A stretch of DNA of 13,064 bases from Prosthecobacter debontii (GTDB taxonomy: Bacteria > Verrucomicrobiota > Verrucomicrobiia > Verrucomicrobiales > Akkermansiaceae): contig CAMCXJ010000049.1 in assembly GCA_945883455.1 (NCBI GenBank), positions 1 through 13,064 on the forward strand, read 5' to 3'. Each line of letters starts with the position of its first letter. Position 1 is the stretch's first letter. This document shows, in pieces, positions 1 through 7,121 of the stretch. The notes below the pieces were generated by a model. The model saw nothing but the letters and a program-made list of their open reading frames with translations, searched no databases and was not told the DNA's origin. The translations under genes and the position numbers were made by a program.

Positions 1-180
1 GCCCTACCCCTCCAGGCTCTCCACTCCCTCCTTCGCCGGTACCGGGACCGGAGTCTATCACAGGGTTATGCACATGCTCTATCAGCCTTACTGGCTCTAG
101 GCCAGGCCCATGTCACCCAGGATCAAGGATGTCCGAAACCAAGATCGGAAGGTGTAAATCAACCACTCCTGGTTTTTTGA
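1..180 (+). other. Possible 3' end of a gene cut by the window edge
   Basis: Frame 1 is open from the first base to a TGA at 178-180 (59 codons). The translation is rich in Leu, Ala, Arg and Gln (for example LHSLLRRYRDRSLSQGYAHA). It has the look of the tail of a protein, but I recognise no family. No comparably open frame exists on the minus strand. An open stretch this short can arise by chance, so this is only a candidate partial CDS. The following 100 bases (181-280) are AT-rich and are the likely leader of the next gene. Confidence 0.25.
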
Positions 181-280
181 GAGATTGCTTTTGTCTTTCA
201 GGATGCACTCATGAAATATATTACGAATGCGCTCCATCCGGAAAGTTTTGGTCATTTATTGGTAGAAAAATTTGGGTGCC

Positions 281-628
281 ATGCAAGTAAAGCGCTTTAA
301 ATGCCTGTATTCCATTATTTGTTTATTGCTTTATTCATGCGGCGCAAGCCAGATCGAAAGCAATAATCGAAAGTTTTCAACAGATATAATGAGAACACTC
401 GCCCTTGCGATAAAGTCGTATGAACTCGAGGAGGGGAAATTGCCAAAAACATTGTATGACATGGTTCCTATTCATTGTCAGCCTGGTAAAAATGGGTTCA
501 AAGATGGATGGGGAAAAATTCTGTATTATGATAACTTTTCTGGTGAATTAATTTCTTGTGGAAGTGACGGAATATTGCACTCGAAGGATGATTTGCATAT
601 TAAACAGGACGGCACAAATAACTTTTAA
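281..628 (+). CDS. Small lipoprotein with a GspG/T2SS pseudopilin-like C-terminal domain
   Basis: This encodes 115 aa from ATG 281; a TTG at 272 would add three residues. The N-terminus is a lipoprotein signal: basic MQVKRFK, a hydrophobic run, then the lipobox-like LYSC with Cys20 as the expected lipidated residue. The mature part (about residues 30-110) resembles the globular half of type II secretion major pseudopilins: a helix with YELEEGKLPKTL, then DGWGKILYYD, then GSDGILHSKDDL, matching the family pattern of an Asp-Trp-Gly-x-x-Leu strand followed by a Gly-x-Asp-Gly...Asp-Asp calcium-loop-like end. It has no prepilin peptidase site or long N-terminal pilin helix, so it is probably membrane-anchored by lipid rather than a fibre subunit. 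The gene is clearly AT-richer than the jet operon, which hints at separate origin. Its role is unknown. Confidence 0.75.
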   Translation: MQVKRFKCLYSIICLLLYSCGASQIESNNRKFSTDIMRTLALAIKSYELEEGKLPKTLYDMVPIHCQPGKNGFKDGWGKILYYDNFSGELISCGSDGILHSKDDLHIKQDGTNNF

Positions 629-1272
629 TCGTTGTTTGGGGTCAGGCGCGAATGGCGCTGTTTTAAGCGAAATTCCCTATCGTAATTTCCCAGGAAAATA
701 GAACAGGATTTAGCAACCACGGGGGTTCCAGGGTGGGAAAGGAGACATTCCGGGGTGTTTCGGGGGCACAATGAAGACCTATCGGGTAATCGGGCAAAAC
801 CAACCGCCAGAGCAAACCCCGCTCCCGTCACGCCATCTGCTTTTGGGGGCGGATTGCGCTTCGCGGTGTGGGCAATAGTGGCAGCCAACCGCGTCAAAGT
901 GACAGACAAAATGCACCCCCTCTTTGCAGCCAAAGGGCTTCACGGAGCGGGAAGACCATCGAACAAAATCCAGTCCACCTCCCCCGACAGCAACAAGCAC
1001 CGCGAGGCATGAAGCCTGCGGTGCTTGCTTTTTGGCAAGTCCCCGGATCGTCATCTGTCGGAACTACTTCGGCACGTGAATGTGAAAGAGTAATCGTTGA
1101 ACCCGGTGATGATGTCAGCGGGAAGGCGGCTGAGGCCCTCAGGAAGACGATGAAGTTCGCATGAGCTGATGTGTTTCGTCCGGGGTCAGAGAAAAAACGT
1201 TCCAGTTTGAATTTTGGCTGCCATTTCCGCCGTGGCTGAGCTAAACGTCTCTCCAAAGAATTTCAGACGAAG
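629..1272. other. Gene-free stretch of about 640 bases
   Basis: No reading frame here looks coding. Several GC-rich overlapping frames exist on both strands (for example 755-1012 plus and 625-933 minus), but they overlap one another, have skewed Arg/Pro/Ala/Ser composition and lack recognisable domains. The recognisable signal is a strong intrinsic terminator at 994-1033. An 8-base GGGGTCAG occurs at both 638-645 and 1182-1189, which may be chance. The block may be a decayed mobile or repeated element. Confidence 0.5.
994..1033 (+). terminator. Strong rho-independent terminator without an obvious gene
   Basis: CAAGCACCGC (994-1003) pairs perfectly with GCGGTGCTTG (1018-1027). AGGC (1005-1008) pairs with GCCT (1014-1017) inside it, leaving one bulged G at 1004 and the loop ATGAA. 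The 14-bp GC-rich stem is followed by CTTTTT on the plus strand, so it should stop rightward transcription. The nearest credible upstream plus-strand gene ends at 628, about 365 bases away. Confidence 0.8.
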
Positions 1273-1635
1273 ATGAATGCAAGTATAGACATACAATTAG
1301 TGCCGGGATCTGATGCGGAGACCGCCAATATCGAGATTCGCAGCTTCGGTTGCGTATCGGAGCTGAGATTCGCAGATGACCAGCTAAACGCCGTCGCTCA
1401 GCTTCAAACTTCTGAAATCGGCAGGATACTTCAAGTTCTGAAGGCCGCAGAAGAGCAACGGACATCGCCAAATGATAAGACGATTGCAGCAATAGAGCAT
1501 CTGCGTGAAAGGTATTCTCTTTTTACGGAAGAAGACCCTACCCGAATGACGCTGTCCATAGATCTTGTGTTACCGATTGCTTCCGGAGGTTCCGTCTATC
1601 TACAGCCTAACATGGGGATCGATACATTCGAGTAG
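1273..1635 (+). CDS. Hypothetical protein, 120 aa
   Basis: The frame runs from ATG 1273 to TAG 1633-1635. I do not recognise a family. The composition is balanced and typical of a real soluble protein: alternating strand-like segments at the N-terminus (IDIQLVPGSDAE, ANIEIRSFG), a charged helical middle (about residues 55-90, with ILQVLKAAEEQR) and a final strand segment (MTLSIDLVLPIASGG). It has no signal peptide or membrane helix. A weak purine-rich GACGAAG lies directly before the ATG, not at ideal spacing. It stands alone on the plus strand, convergent with the jet operon and 28 bases from the transposase fragment, so it may belong to an older insertion. Coding status is probable from composition and from lack of a better frame. 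Confidence 0.6.
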   Translation: MNASIDIQLVPGSDAETANIEIRSFGCVSELRFADDQLNAVAQLQTSEIGRILQVLKAAEEQRTSPNDKTIAAIEHLRERYSLFTEEDPTRMTLSIDLVLPIASGGSVYLQPNMGIDTFE

Positions 1636-1663
1636 CCATCCAATCATAACAACAAGAATAGTT

Positions 1664-1753
1664 TCAAGTTTGAAGCGCGAAATTTGAGGGGTCGTAATAG
1701 ACCTCGTTAGGTGTCCTGAATCCAAGGCATTTCCTAGGCCGGTTGTTCAGGAT
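1664..1753 (-). pseudogene. IS30-family transposase, C-terminal fragment
   Basis: On the minus strand the translation between a TAA at 1754-1756 and the natural TGA at 1664-1666 is 29 codons. It contains LNNRPRKCLGFRTPNEV (then YYDP), the hallmark C-terminal end of IS30-family DDE transposases. That family is normally 300-400 aa, so more than 90% is missing. Directly upstream (1754-1861) I find no further transposase sequence in any frame. This is therefore the scar of an insertion truncated between jetD and the 1273-1635 gene. The family call rests on one short but highly characteristic motif. Confidence 0.8.
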
Positions 1754-1861
1754 TTAGGCAATCCGCGTGCCGATTCCTCGGTGAGTTTTCCCCATCCCGC
1801 CTTCGGCATGCTGTGAGCGCGAGCGGCTACGAGCGGGAGATGGTTGCGTCCATGTACCTTT

Positions 1862-3061
1862 TCATAAAAGTGGCAGTGCCGCCCAGACCTCGGGGATCGG
1901 GATGGATTCCTGTTCGAAATCCTGCGGCACGCCATGTTCCAGGAGGATTTCGACGTGGGTGCGGAGTGAAGCGGGTAGCTCCGCGTGGAGCAGGCGCTGG
2001 AGGGTGGCGTGTTCGCTGTCCGCGATGGGGCGGCGCCTGGTGGCGGGTTGGGTGGGAATGAGTAGGGGCTGGATCTCGCGTCCGGTTTTTTCGCGGAGGT
2101 CGCGCAAAATGTCAGAACCCGCTGGATCGCCGTCGCCGAAGTGGTGGAGGTCGAGATCGGCGGGCAGCGCGGCGATCAATCGCCTGACCGCCGATCCCGC
2201 GTAGCTGGTAAGGATGAGCAACACACCGGGATTCGTGGCGGCCAGTTCGTGGAAGGTGTCTTCATTCTCGACGGTGAGACAGATGGAAGCGGTGGTGGAG
2301 AGGCGTGAGTCCGGAGTCAGGTTCGTTTCGGACAGACTGACCGGGCCGGGAAACATAGTGAAATCCGTATCCGTGTCGACAATGCGGAGACGCAGGGGGC
2401 CGTGAAAGGTGACGGAGCGGGGTTTGCGGAGGATGCCGAAGTCTTCGAGCGCTTCGCTTCCGGTGATTGCCGCAAGCGCGGGGCGGACGCGGGGTTCGAG
2501 TTGCTGGAGCAGTTTGGAGTTTCCGCAGATGGCGGTGCTGGCGTAGCGGATAAGCGACGGGCCTTGCCAGCGCAGGATGCCGGTCAGCGTTTCTGTTAGA
2601 ACCAGGTTTCCGGCGGGGTCATCGCGCCGGAAGGGTTGGATGCTTACGCCGCTGAGTGCGGATTCGGAAAGCTGGATGAACCAACCAGACCATGCCGACT
2701 GCCAACGCTGCGGGACGGTTCGGGCCGCCATTTCTCGGAAGGCTTCGGAAAGCACAGCCCTGCGCTCGGTGGGTGGGGCTTCGCCGATCTGTTGGAAAAG
2801 CCATCGCTCCCCGCCATCGAGGGAAAGCCGCAGCCGCTCGGGAAGGGCGGACCGCTTGTGGCGTTCCACGCAGAGGAGGCCGTTGGATTTTGTTTCGGCC
2901 GCACGCAGCTCCCGCTCGGCGATTTCGCGGTCGTCTCCGTCCGCGATGTCGGCGGCGCGGAGGAATTTCTCGTAGTCGATGGTGTAGTCACGCGCCGCGC
3001 CTTTGCGGCCGTGGGCCGATTCCCGGTAGATCGCGGCGAGGGCTTGCAGGATTTGCTTCAT
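1862..3061 (-). CDS. jetD: Wadjet plasmid-defence nuclease JetD
   Basis: This 399-aa protein is the nuclease of the Wadjet complex. In studied systems the JetABC motor extrudes DNA and JetD cleaves the circular molecule when the motor stalls. The C-terminal half carries the Toprim fold: Glu265 in LTVENEDTF, then Asp310 and Asp312 in HHFGDGDPAG, the expected metal-binding acidic residues. An EQE motif (383-385) follows near the end, as in the DUF2220 family. The N-terminal half (1-200) should hold the JetC-contacting region; I do not see the clear DUF3322 pattern of type I JetD. The ATG (3061) overlaps the jetC stop as ATGA, and AAAAGG lies just before it. It is last in the operon; no clear terminator follows, and the next feature downstream is a transposase scar. 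Length is normal and no catalytic residue is missing. Confidence 0.95.
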   Translation of the reverse strand: MKQILQALAAIYRESAHGRKGAARDYTIDYEKFLRAADIADGDDREIAERELRAAETKSNGLLCVERHKRSALPERLRLSLDGGERWLFQQIGEAPPTERRAVLSEAFREMAARTVPQRWQSAWSGWFIQLSESALSGVSIQPFRRDDPAGNLVLTETLTGILRWQGPSLIRYASTAICGNSKLLQQLEPRVRPALAAITGSEALEDFGILRKPRSVTFHGPLRLRIVDTDTDFTMFPGPVSLSETNLTPDSRLSTTASICLTVENEDTFHELAATNPGVLLILTSYAGSAVRRLIAALPADLDLHHFGDGDPAGSDILRDLREKTGREIQPLLIPTQPATRRRPIADSEHATLQRLLHAELPASLRTHVEILLEHGVPQDFEQESIPIPEVWAALPLL

Positions 3062-6000
3062 GCCTTTTCAGGGTCATCGCCGGTGGCGGCATCGCGCTCA
3101 TCGATCCACTTCCGGCCTTCCGGGGTGTCGCGGAAGAGGACAACCGGCACGTTTCGGATGCCGACCCTGCTGCCGATGCGCTCTTCCTTGCGGGAGATGA
3201 CGATGAGTTCGTCGCACTGGCGAAAGGCGTAGGGGATGTTGCCGCTGGACATGGAGAACATGCCCTGGAGGTCCAATTCGGTCATCGCCTGGATACAGTT
3301 CTGGATGCGTTCGCCGGAGAGTTTCGAGAAAGCCTCGTCGATGGGCACCAGGGCGAGAGAGGGTTCCCTGCGGCGGTTTTCGTGGCGGTTGTAGGCGTGC
3401 AGGTAGCTGGCAAGGATGGCGATGAAATAAGGGCTCTGGTTCTCGCCGCCGCTCATCTTGCCGCTCTGTTTGTCCACGCTGACGGGCTTCGCATCGGGAT
3501 CGCGGATGTCGGTGACGAGGAGGTCGTAGTCGAAATACTGCCGGTAATCCAGCAAGCGCGCCGCCTCGGGGCTGTTGGAGTTTTTCACGAGCAGGCCGAG
3601 GAATCCCTGCAACGCGTCCTTCATCTCCCCGTTCATACTGTCGAAGAAAAGGCTGTCCTCGTGATGCACCGCGTTGAGGTCGATGAGTTCCCGGTGGATA
3701 CGGAAATCCGGGTTGTTTTTCCGGTCGATCTTGTAGCGGTCGTTGCCAATCGGGCGCTTGAGCTGCTGGTTGAGGAGCGAAATGATGTTCTCCACGTTTT
3801 TCAGCGCCTGCTGCATCCGTGAGAGCACCTGGGTGCGGAACAGCACCTCCCACCGCTTGCGCTCCGTGGCGGACTTGCGCTCGTATTCGGGGATGTTTGC
3901 GCCTTCGATGATGTCGAGGCGTTTGAGGTAGGCGGAGGCGCCGGCGGCCTCCTCCGGCAGGTCGTCGAACTTCGGATGGAAGACGCGTTTGAAATCCACC
4001 ATCGCCGCCTTGAGTTCCCCGGCGAGGCGGGTGGCGTCGAGTTCCGCCTTCGCCTTGGCTTTCTCGAACTCCTTCGCGCAGACATCGAGCAAGGGCGTAT
4101 AAGCCTCCGCTTCCTCCTTCCATGATTGGTAGCGTGTGTGGTGCCGGGAAATGTCGATGCGCAGCTTGATGCGTGAGAAGTCATCCTCGCGGCGGGAGGC
4201 TTGTTCTTTCGATTGGATTATTTCCCGCTCCAAGCTGCGTATTTCGTTTAGCACGCCTTTTCGAGCGATCTCTATTTTCTCCTGCTCCCATGAGGAAACC
4301 TGCTGCTTCAGCTCGTCGATCTGATCCTGGAGCGAGGTGAATTCGTCGGTCGCGATGGCGTGGTAATCCGCCATCAATTTCTCATGTTGCTCCTGCTTGC
4401 GCGGGAGTTCCTCGATGCGGACGAGATCCTGGGTGAGGTTCTGGTGATCGGGGATTTCCTGCTGGCGCGCCTCGATCAGGCGCTGGACTTCCCGCTCCAC
4501 GGGTTCGAGGCGGCGGAGGGCGGCATCGATCTCGCCGAGACGCAGGCGTTTTAGCTCAAGCTGTTTGCGCAGTCCTTCCTCGCCGATGAACGGAATGCCA
4601 TCGTAGGGACGCGGGCGCACGACGGTGCCGCCGCGCTTGTGGACGCCGTTGGGCAGGATGGCGGATTCGTGATTCACCAGCTCATCGGCGGAGGAAACGC
4701 AGATCATCTCGCCGAAAAGCTGGTCGATGCTCGCCTGTGCTGCGGGATGGGAGCAGCGAAAAATCCCGGCCAAGGAATCCTTGAGCCGGCGGGGCTTCGC
4801 GGTGAGAATCTGGCCGGAGTGGAGAAGCCGTTGCGCGCCGGATTTCACTAGATCGGACTCGGGCAGACGCTGGAGGATTTCGAGCGCCTGCTGGTAATGT
4901 TTTTCGGCGACGAGCACGGAGAATTTTTCCACGAACGCCACCTCGGCGGCCGTGCGCCAGTTCTCGTCGTCCACTTCGCACAGGTCACGAAGGGCGCGCG
5001 GCGGGTCTTCGCCGAGGAGCGAGGGGAGCGATTCGCGGAGGGCTGCCAGGAGCGGCTGGTGGCCAGGGGAAACGCCTTTTTTCAGTAGATCGATCTGGCT
5101 CTCCAGCTCACCCTTCTCGCCGCGAAGCCTCTGAAGCTCGGTCTGATCCTTGGCGAAACGCGAGCGCAGATCTCGGCACAACTGGTTGGCGGCCTCGGCG
5201 AGCAGGGACAGGGTGTTCGCCGTTTCCGAGCGCTCGCAGGAGTCGAGGAAACGGATCGCCTCATCCATGCGCGTGGTGTCCACGAAGGGATGCACCGGGG
5301 CCTTCGCGACCTGCTCCATCCACGCGCGGGCGGTCTTCATGCGCTTGCCAAGCCCCCCGTCCACCTTGCCGGCTACGGAGCGGAGGCGCTCGATTTCCTC
5401 CTCAAGCCGGACGATGTCATCGGTGAGTTTCTTGAAAAGGCGGCCTTCCGACGATTCGTTGAGCAGCGTGTTGAGATGCTCGCGGCGGGTCTCGGAGCTT
5501 TGGGTGAGCGCGACGAGTTCGTTGAAGCGCAGCTCGTCCTCCGCGTGATCCTCGCGGAGCTTTTCGAGCCTGGCCTTCGTGCGGGAAGTTTCCTCCGCCG
5601 CGTGTCTCCAGGCATACTCGGCGTGGAGATACGACGCCACATCGCGGTCCCGCTCCGCATCCGACAAGCCGAGCGAAACCTCGCGGATGCGGCTCAGGCG
5701 TTCGAGCTGCGCCTTGAGATCGGCGAGTTCCTTTTCGTAGGATTGGAAATCGCGGAAGCTGGTGATGACCGCATCGATATCGACCGCCTCGGCGGGCAGC
5801 ACGAACTGGCGGCAGAAGTCATCGAAGCTCTTGAGGTTTGTGAACGACATCGCGCTGGGCAGCAGGCGGTGCAAGACCTCCTTGTTGAAGTTCAGGTGGC
5901 TCGGGTTCGCCATGTCCCGCAGGTAGTCGCGGGTGGAGGAAAAGAGCCGTCCGCCCTTGGAATCGATGAGTCTCTTGAAGCTCGCAAGCGGGCTGGGTCG

Positions 6001-6462
6001 TTGTTTTCCGTCCTCGGAAAGGGTCAGGAAATCGGAACGCTCAAGCGACGCGCGGCAGAAGAACGGGGTGGTGGTGCCGTCGTTCTCGGTGGTGTTGTGA
6101 TACTCGAAACGCAGGCCCCATGTCTCCACGCGTGAGCCGTCCGGCCAGGTGAACTCGGCGGCGATGTAGGTGGTCACGCCCTTGTCGTGGAAATACTGCG
6201 GCTGGCCGTTTTCCTCGCGCTTCGTGTCCAGCAGGCAGTAGCCCTTGATCGTGCGGTCGCTCTTGCTGCCGGTGGCGCTGCGGTTGAAATGGTTCCGCGC
6301 TTTTTCCGGGCCGACAAGCACCAGCATGAGCAAATCCATGAGGATCGACTTGCCGGAGCCGGTCACGCCCGCGAGCACGAGGTTGCCCTTCACGGGCAGC
6401 GAGTCGCGGTAGCCGTACCAGTTCAGAGCGTGGATCTTGGTGAGTTGGATGGCGCGGCTCAT
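3058..6462 (-). CDS. jetC: Wadjet SMC-like ATPase JetC
   Basis: This 1134-aa protein is the motor of the complex, an SMC/MukB/Rad50-type ATPase. Walker A is G32-VTGSGK-S39 in the N-terminal head. The head is followed by a long charged coiled coil (about 240-465), a globular hinge (about 465-630, rich in FSVLVAEKHY-type strands) and a return coil (about 630-860). The C-terminal head has the ABC signature SGGEN at 1004-1008 and Walker B PIDEAF with Asp1042-Glu1043. The N-terminal pattern (LNWYGYRD, then HFNRSATGSKSDRTIKGY) recalls type II/III JetC more than type I. I chose ATG 6462 over a longer frame reaching 6537 for two reasons: it forms ATGA with the jetB stop, and it has GGGGGAGG seven bases upstream, the best ribosome site in the window. 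The frame is intact. Confidence 0.96.
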   Translation of the reverse strand: MSRAIQLTKIHALNWYGYRDSLPVKGNLVLAGVTGSGKSILMDLLMLVLVGPEKARNHFNRSATGSKSDRTIKGYCLLDTKREENGQPQYFHDKGVTTYIAAEFTWPDGSRVETWGLRFEYHNTTENDGTTTPFFCRASLERSDFLTLSEDGKQRPSPLASFKRLIDSKGGRLFSSTRDYLRDMANPSHLNFNKEVLHRLLPSAMSFTNLKSFDDFCRQFVLPAEAVDIDAVITSFRDFQSYEKELADLKAQLERLSRIREVSLGLSDAERDRDVASYLHAEYAWRHAAEETSRTKARLEKLREDHAEDELRFNELVALTQSSETRREHLNTLLNESSEGRLFKKLTDDIVRLEEEIERLRSVAGKVDGGLGKRMKTARAWMEQVAKAPVHPFVDTTRMDEAIRFLDSCERSETANTLSLLAEAANQLCRDLRSRFAKDQTELQRLRGEKGELESQIDLLKKGVSPGHQPLLAALRESLPSLLGEDPPRALRDLCEVDDENWRTAAEVAFVEKFSVLVAEKHYQQALEILQRLPESDLVKSGAQRLLHSGQILTAKPRRLKDSLAGIFRCSHPAAQASIDQLFGEMICVSSADELVNHESAILPNGVHKRGGTVVRPRPYDGIPFIGEEGLRKQLELKRLRLGEIDAALRRLEPVEREVQRLIEARQQEIPDHQNLTQDLVRIEELPRKQEQHEKLMADYHAIATDEFTSLQDQIDELKQQVSSWEQEKIEIARKGVLNEIRSLEREIIQSKEQASRREDDFSRIKLRIDISRHHTRYQSWKEEAEAYTPLLDVCAKEFEKAKAKAELDATRLAGELKAAMVDFKRVFHPKFDDLPEEAAGASAYLKRLDIIEGANIPEYERKSATERKRWEVLFRTQVLSRMQQALKNVENIISLLNQQLKRPIGNDRYKIDRKNNPDFRIHRELIDLNAVHHEDSLFFDSMNGEMKDALQGFLGLLVKNSNSPEAARLLDYRQYFDYDLLVTDIRDPDAKPVSVDKQSGKMSGGENQSPYFIAILASYLHAYNRHENRRREPSLALVPIDEAFSKLSGERIQNCIQAMTELDLQGMFSMSSGNIPYAFRQCDELIVISRKEERIGSRVGIRNVPVVLFRDTPEGRKWIDERDAATGDDPEKA

Positions 6463-7121
6463 GGTGTTTCCTCCCCCTCTTCGTTGTTTTCGGAAACATC
6501 GGCTTCCCGTTGGAAAGTGGCGGCGGTTTCCGTCCACGCTGCGACATCGCGGAAAGGGATGATACGGCGTATGGCGGGCAGCACCTCGATGCCGGATTCC
6601 TCGAAGGGCTCAGCCGCCTCGAAGCGGATCAGGTTGTAGCGCGCCGCCATACGCAGGATGTCACGCAGGTTCCCCCTCGGCATGGGGCCGACGGAATCCG
6701 GCAGGAGCTGATCTTGGAGCAGGTCGTTGAGTTCCGCGACGGAGAGGAAAGCCTGATCCTGCCCCTCGTCGCGCCAGCGCATGTCACCGGCATACCACAA
6801 GGCGAGCCAGACGAGCGTGGCGTCCTGCCTGAGGCGCAGCCGCAGCGAGGCGGTGCGGGGGATGGCCTGCACCAGCCGCTCCTCGTGGAGGATCGCCACA
6901 TCCAGCCCGGCCAGCGCGGCGATTTCTCGGAGCCAATCGAAATACTGTCGGCACCAATGGTAGAGCGCGGTGCGGTTCGGATCAATGCCGTTGATCGAGC
7001 CGGCTGCGAGCAGGATCTGGAGCGCCTCGCAAAGGCGGTCGCGCTCGCTCTCCGGCAGGTTCAGCAAACCGGGCGGCGCGTCGGTGACAAAGGCGGAGGT
7101 TTCTTCGGCGGGTTCGTTCAC
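6459..7121 (-). CDS. jetB: Wadjet KITE (MukE-like) subunit JetB
   Basis: Known JetB proteins are KITE (MukE-like) subunits that dimerise and bind the JetA kleisin on the JetC heads. This one is 220 aa from a GTG at 7121. An ATG at 7154 would give 231 aa, but it would overlap jetA by 37 bases and has no ribosome site. The GTG forms a GTGA overlap with the jetA stop, the same style as the other two junctions, and AAAGAAG precedes it. The sequence is helical with Trp/Leu-rich helices (LYHWCRQYFDWLREIAAL), an internal LSVAELNDLL, and a winged-helix-like RDILRMAARYNLIRF followed by IEVLPAIRRII strands. The acidic tail (SENNEEGEE) is disordered. Its identity rests on position between jetA and jetC, size, and the winged-helix end. 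The pattern is too divergent for me to separate the type I (DUF4194) and type II families. Confidence 0.9.
   Translation of the reverse strand: MNEPAEETSAFVTDAPPGLLNLPESERDRLCEALQILLAAGSINGIDPNRTALYHWCRQYFDWLREIAALAGLDVAILHEERLVQAIPRTASLRLRLRQDATLVWLALWYAGDMRWRDEGQDQAFLSVAELNDLLQDQLLPDSVGPMPRGNLRDILRMAARYNLIRFEAAEPFEESGIEVLPAIRRIIPFRDVAAWTETAATFQREADVSENNEEGEETP
6470..6477 (-). promoter_or_regulatory. Ribosome binding site of jetC
   Basis: GGGGGAGG on the minus strand ends seven bases before ATG 6462. It lies inside the jetB coding sequence. It decides the jetC start against the upstream in-frame codons and is much stronger than the sites before the other genes here, in line with JetC being separately initiated at a high rate. 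Confidence 0.75.

Noticed and set aside
638..1189. GGGGTCAG at both ends of the gene-free block, as possible element ends
   Set aside because: An 8-base match in direct orientation is too short, and I see no inverted termini or target duplication around it.
625..1256. Overlapping frames on both strands in the 640-base gap
   Set aside because: They overlap each other in several frames, lack ribosome sites and have biased composition. One ends inside the terminator stem.
1714..1752. TCCTGAA/TTCAGGA inverted repeat as a possible insertion terminus or terminator
   Set aside because: It lies inside the transposase coding fragment and is explained by the codons there.
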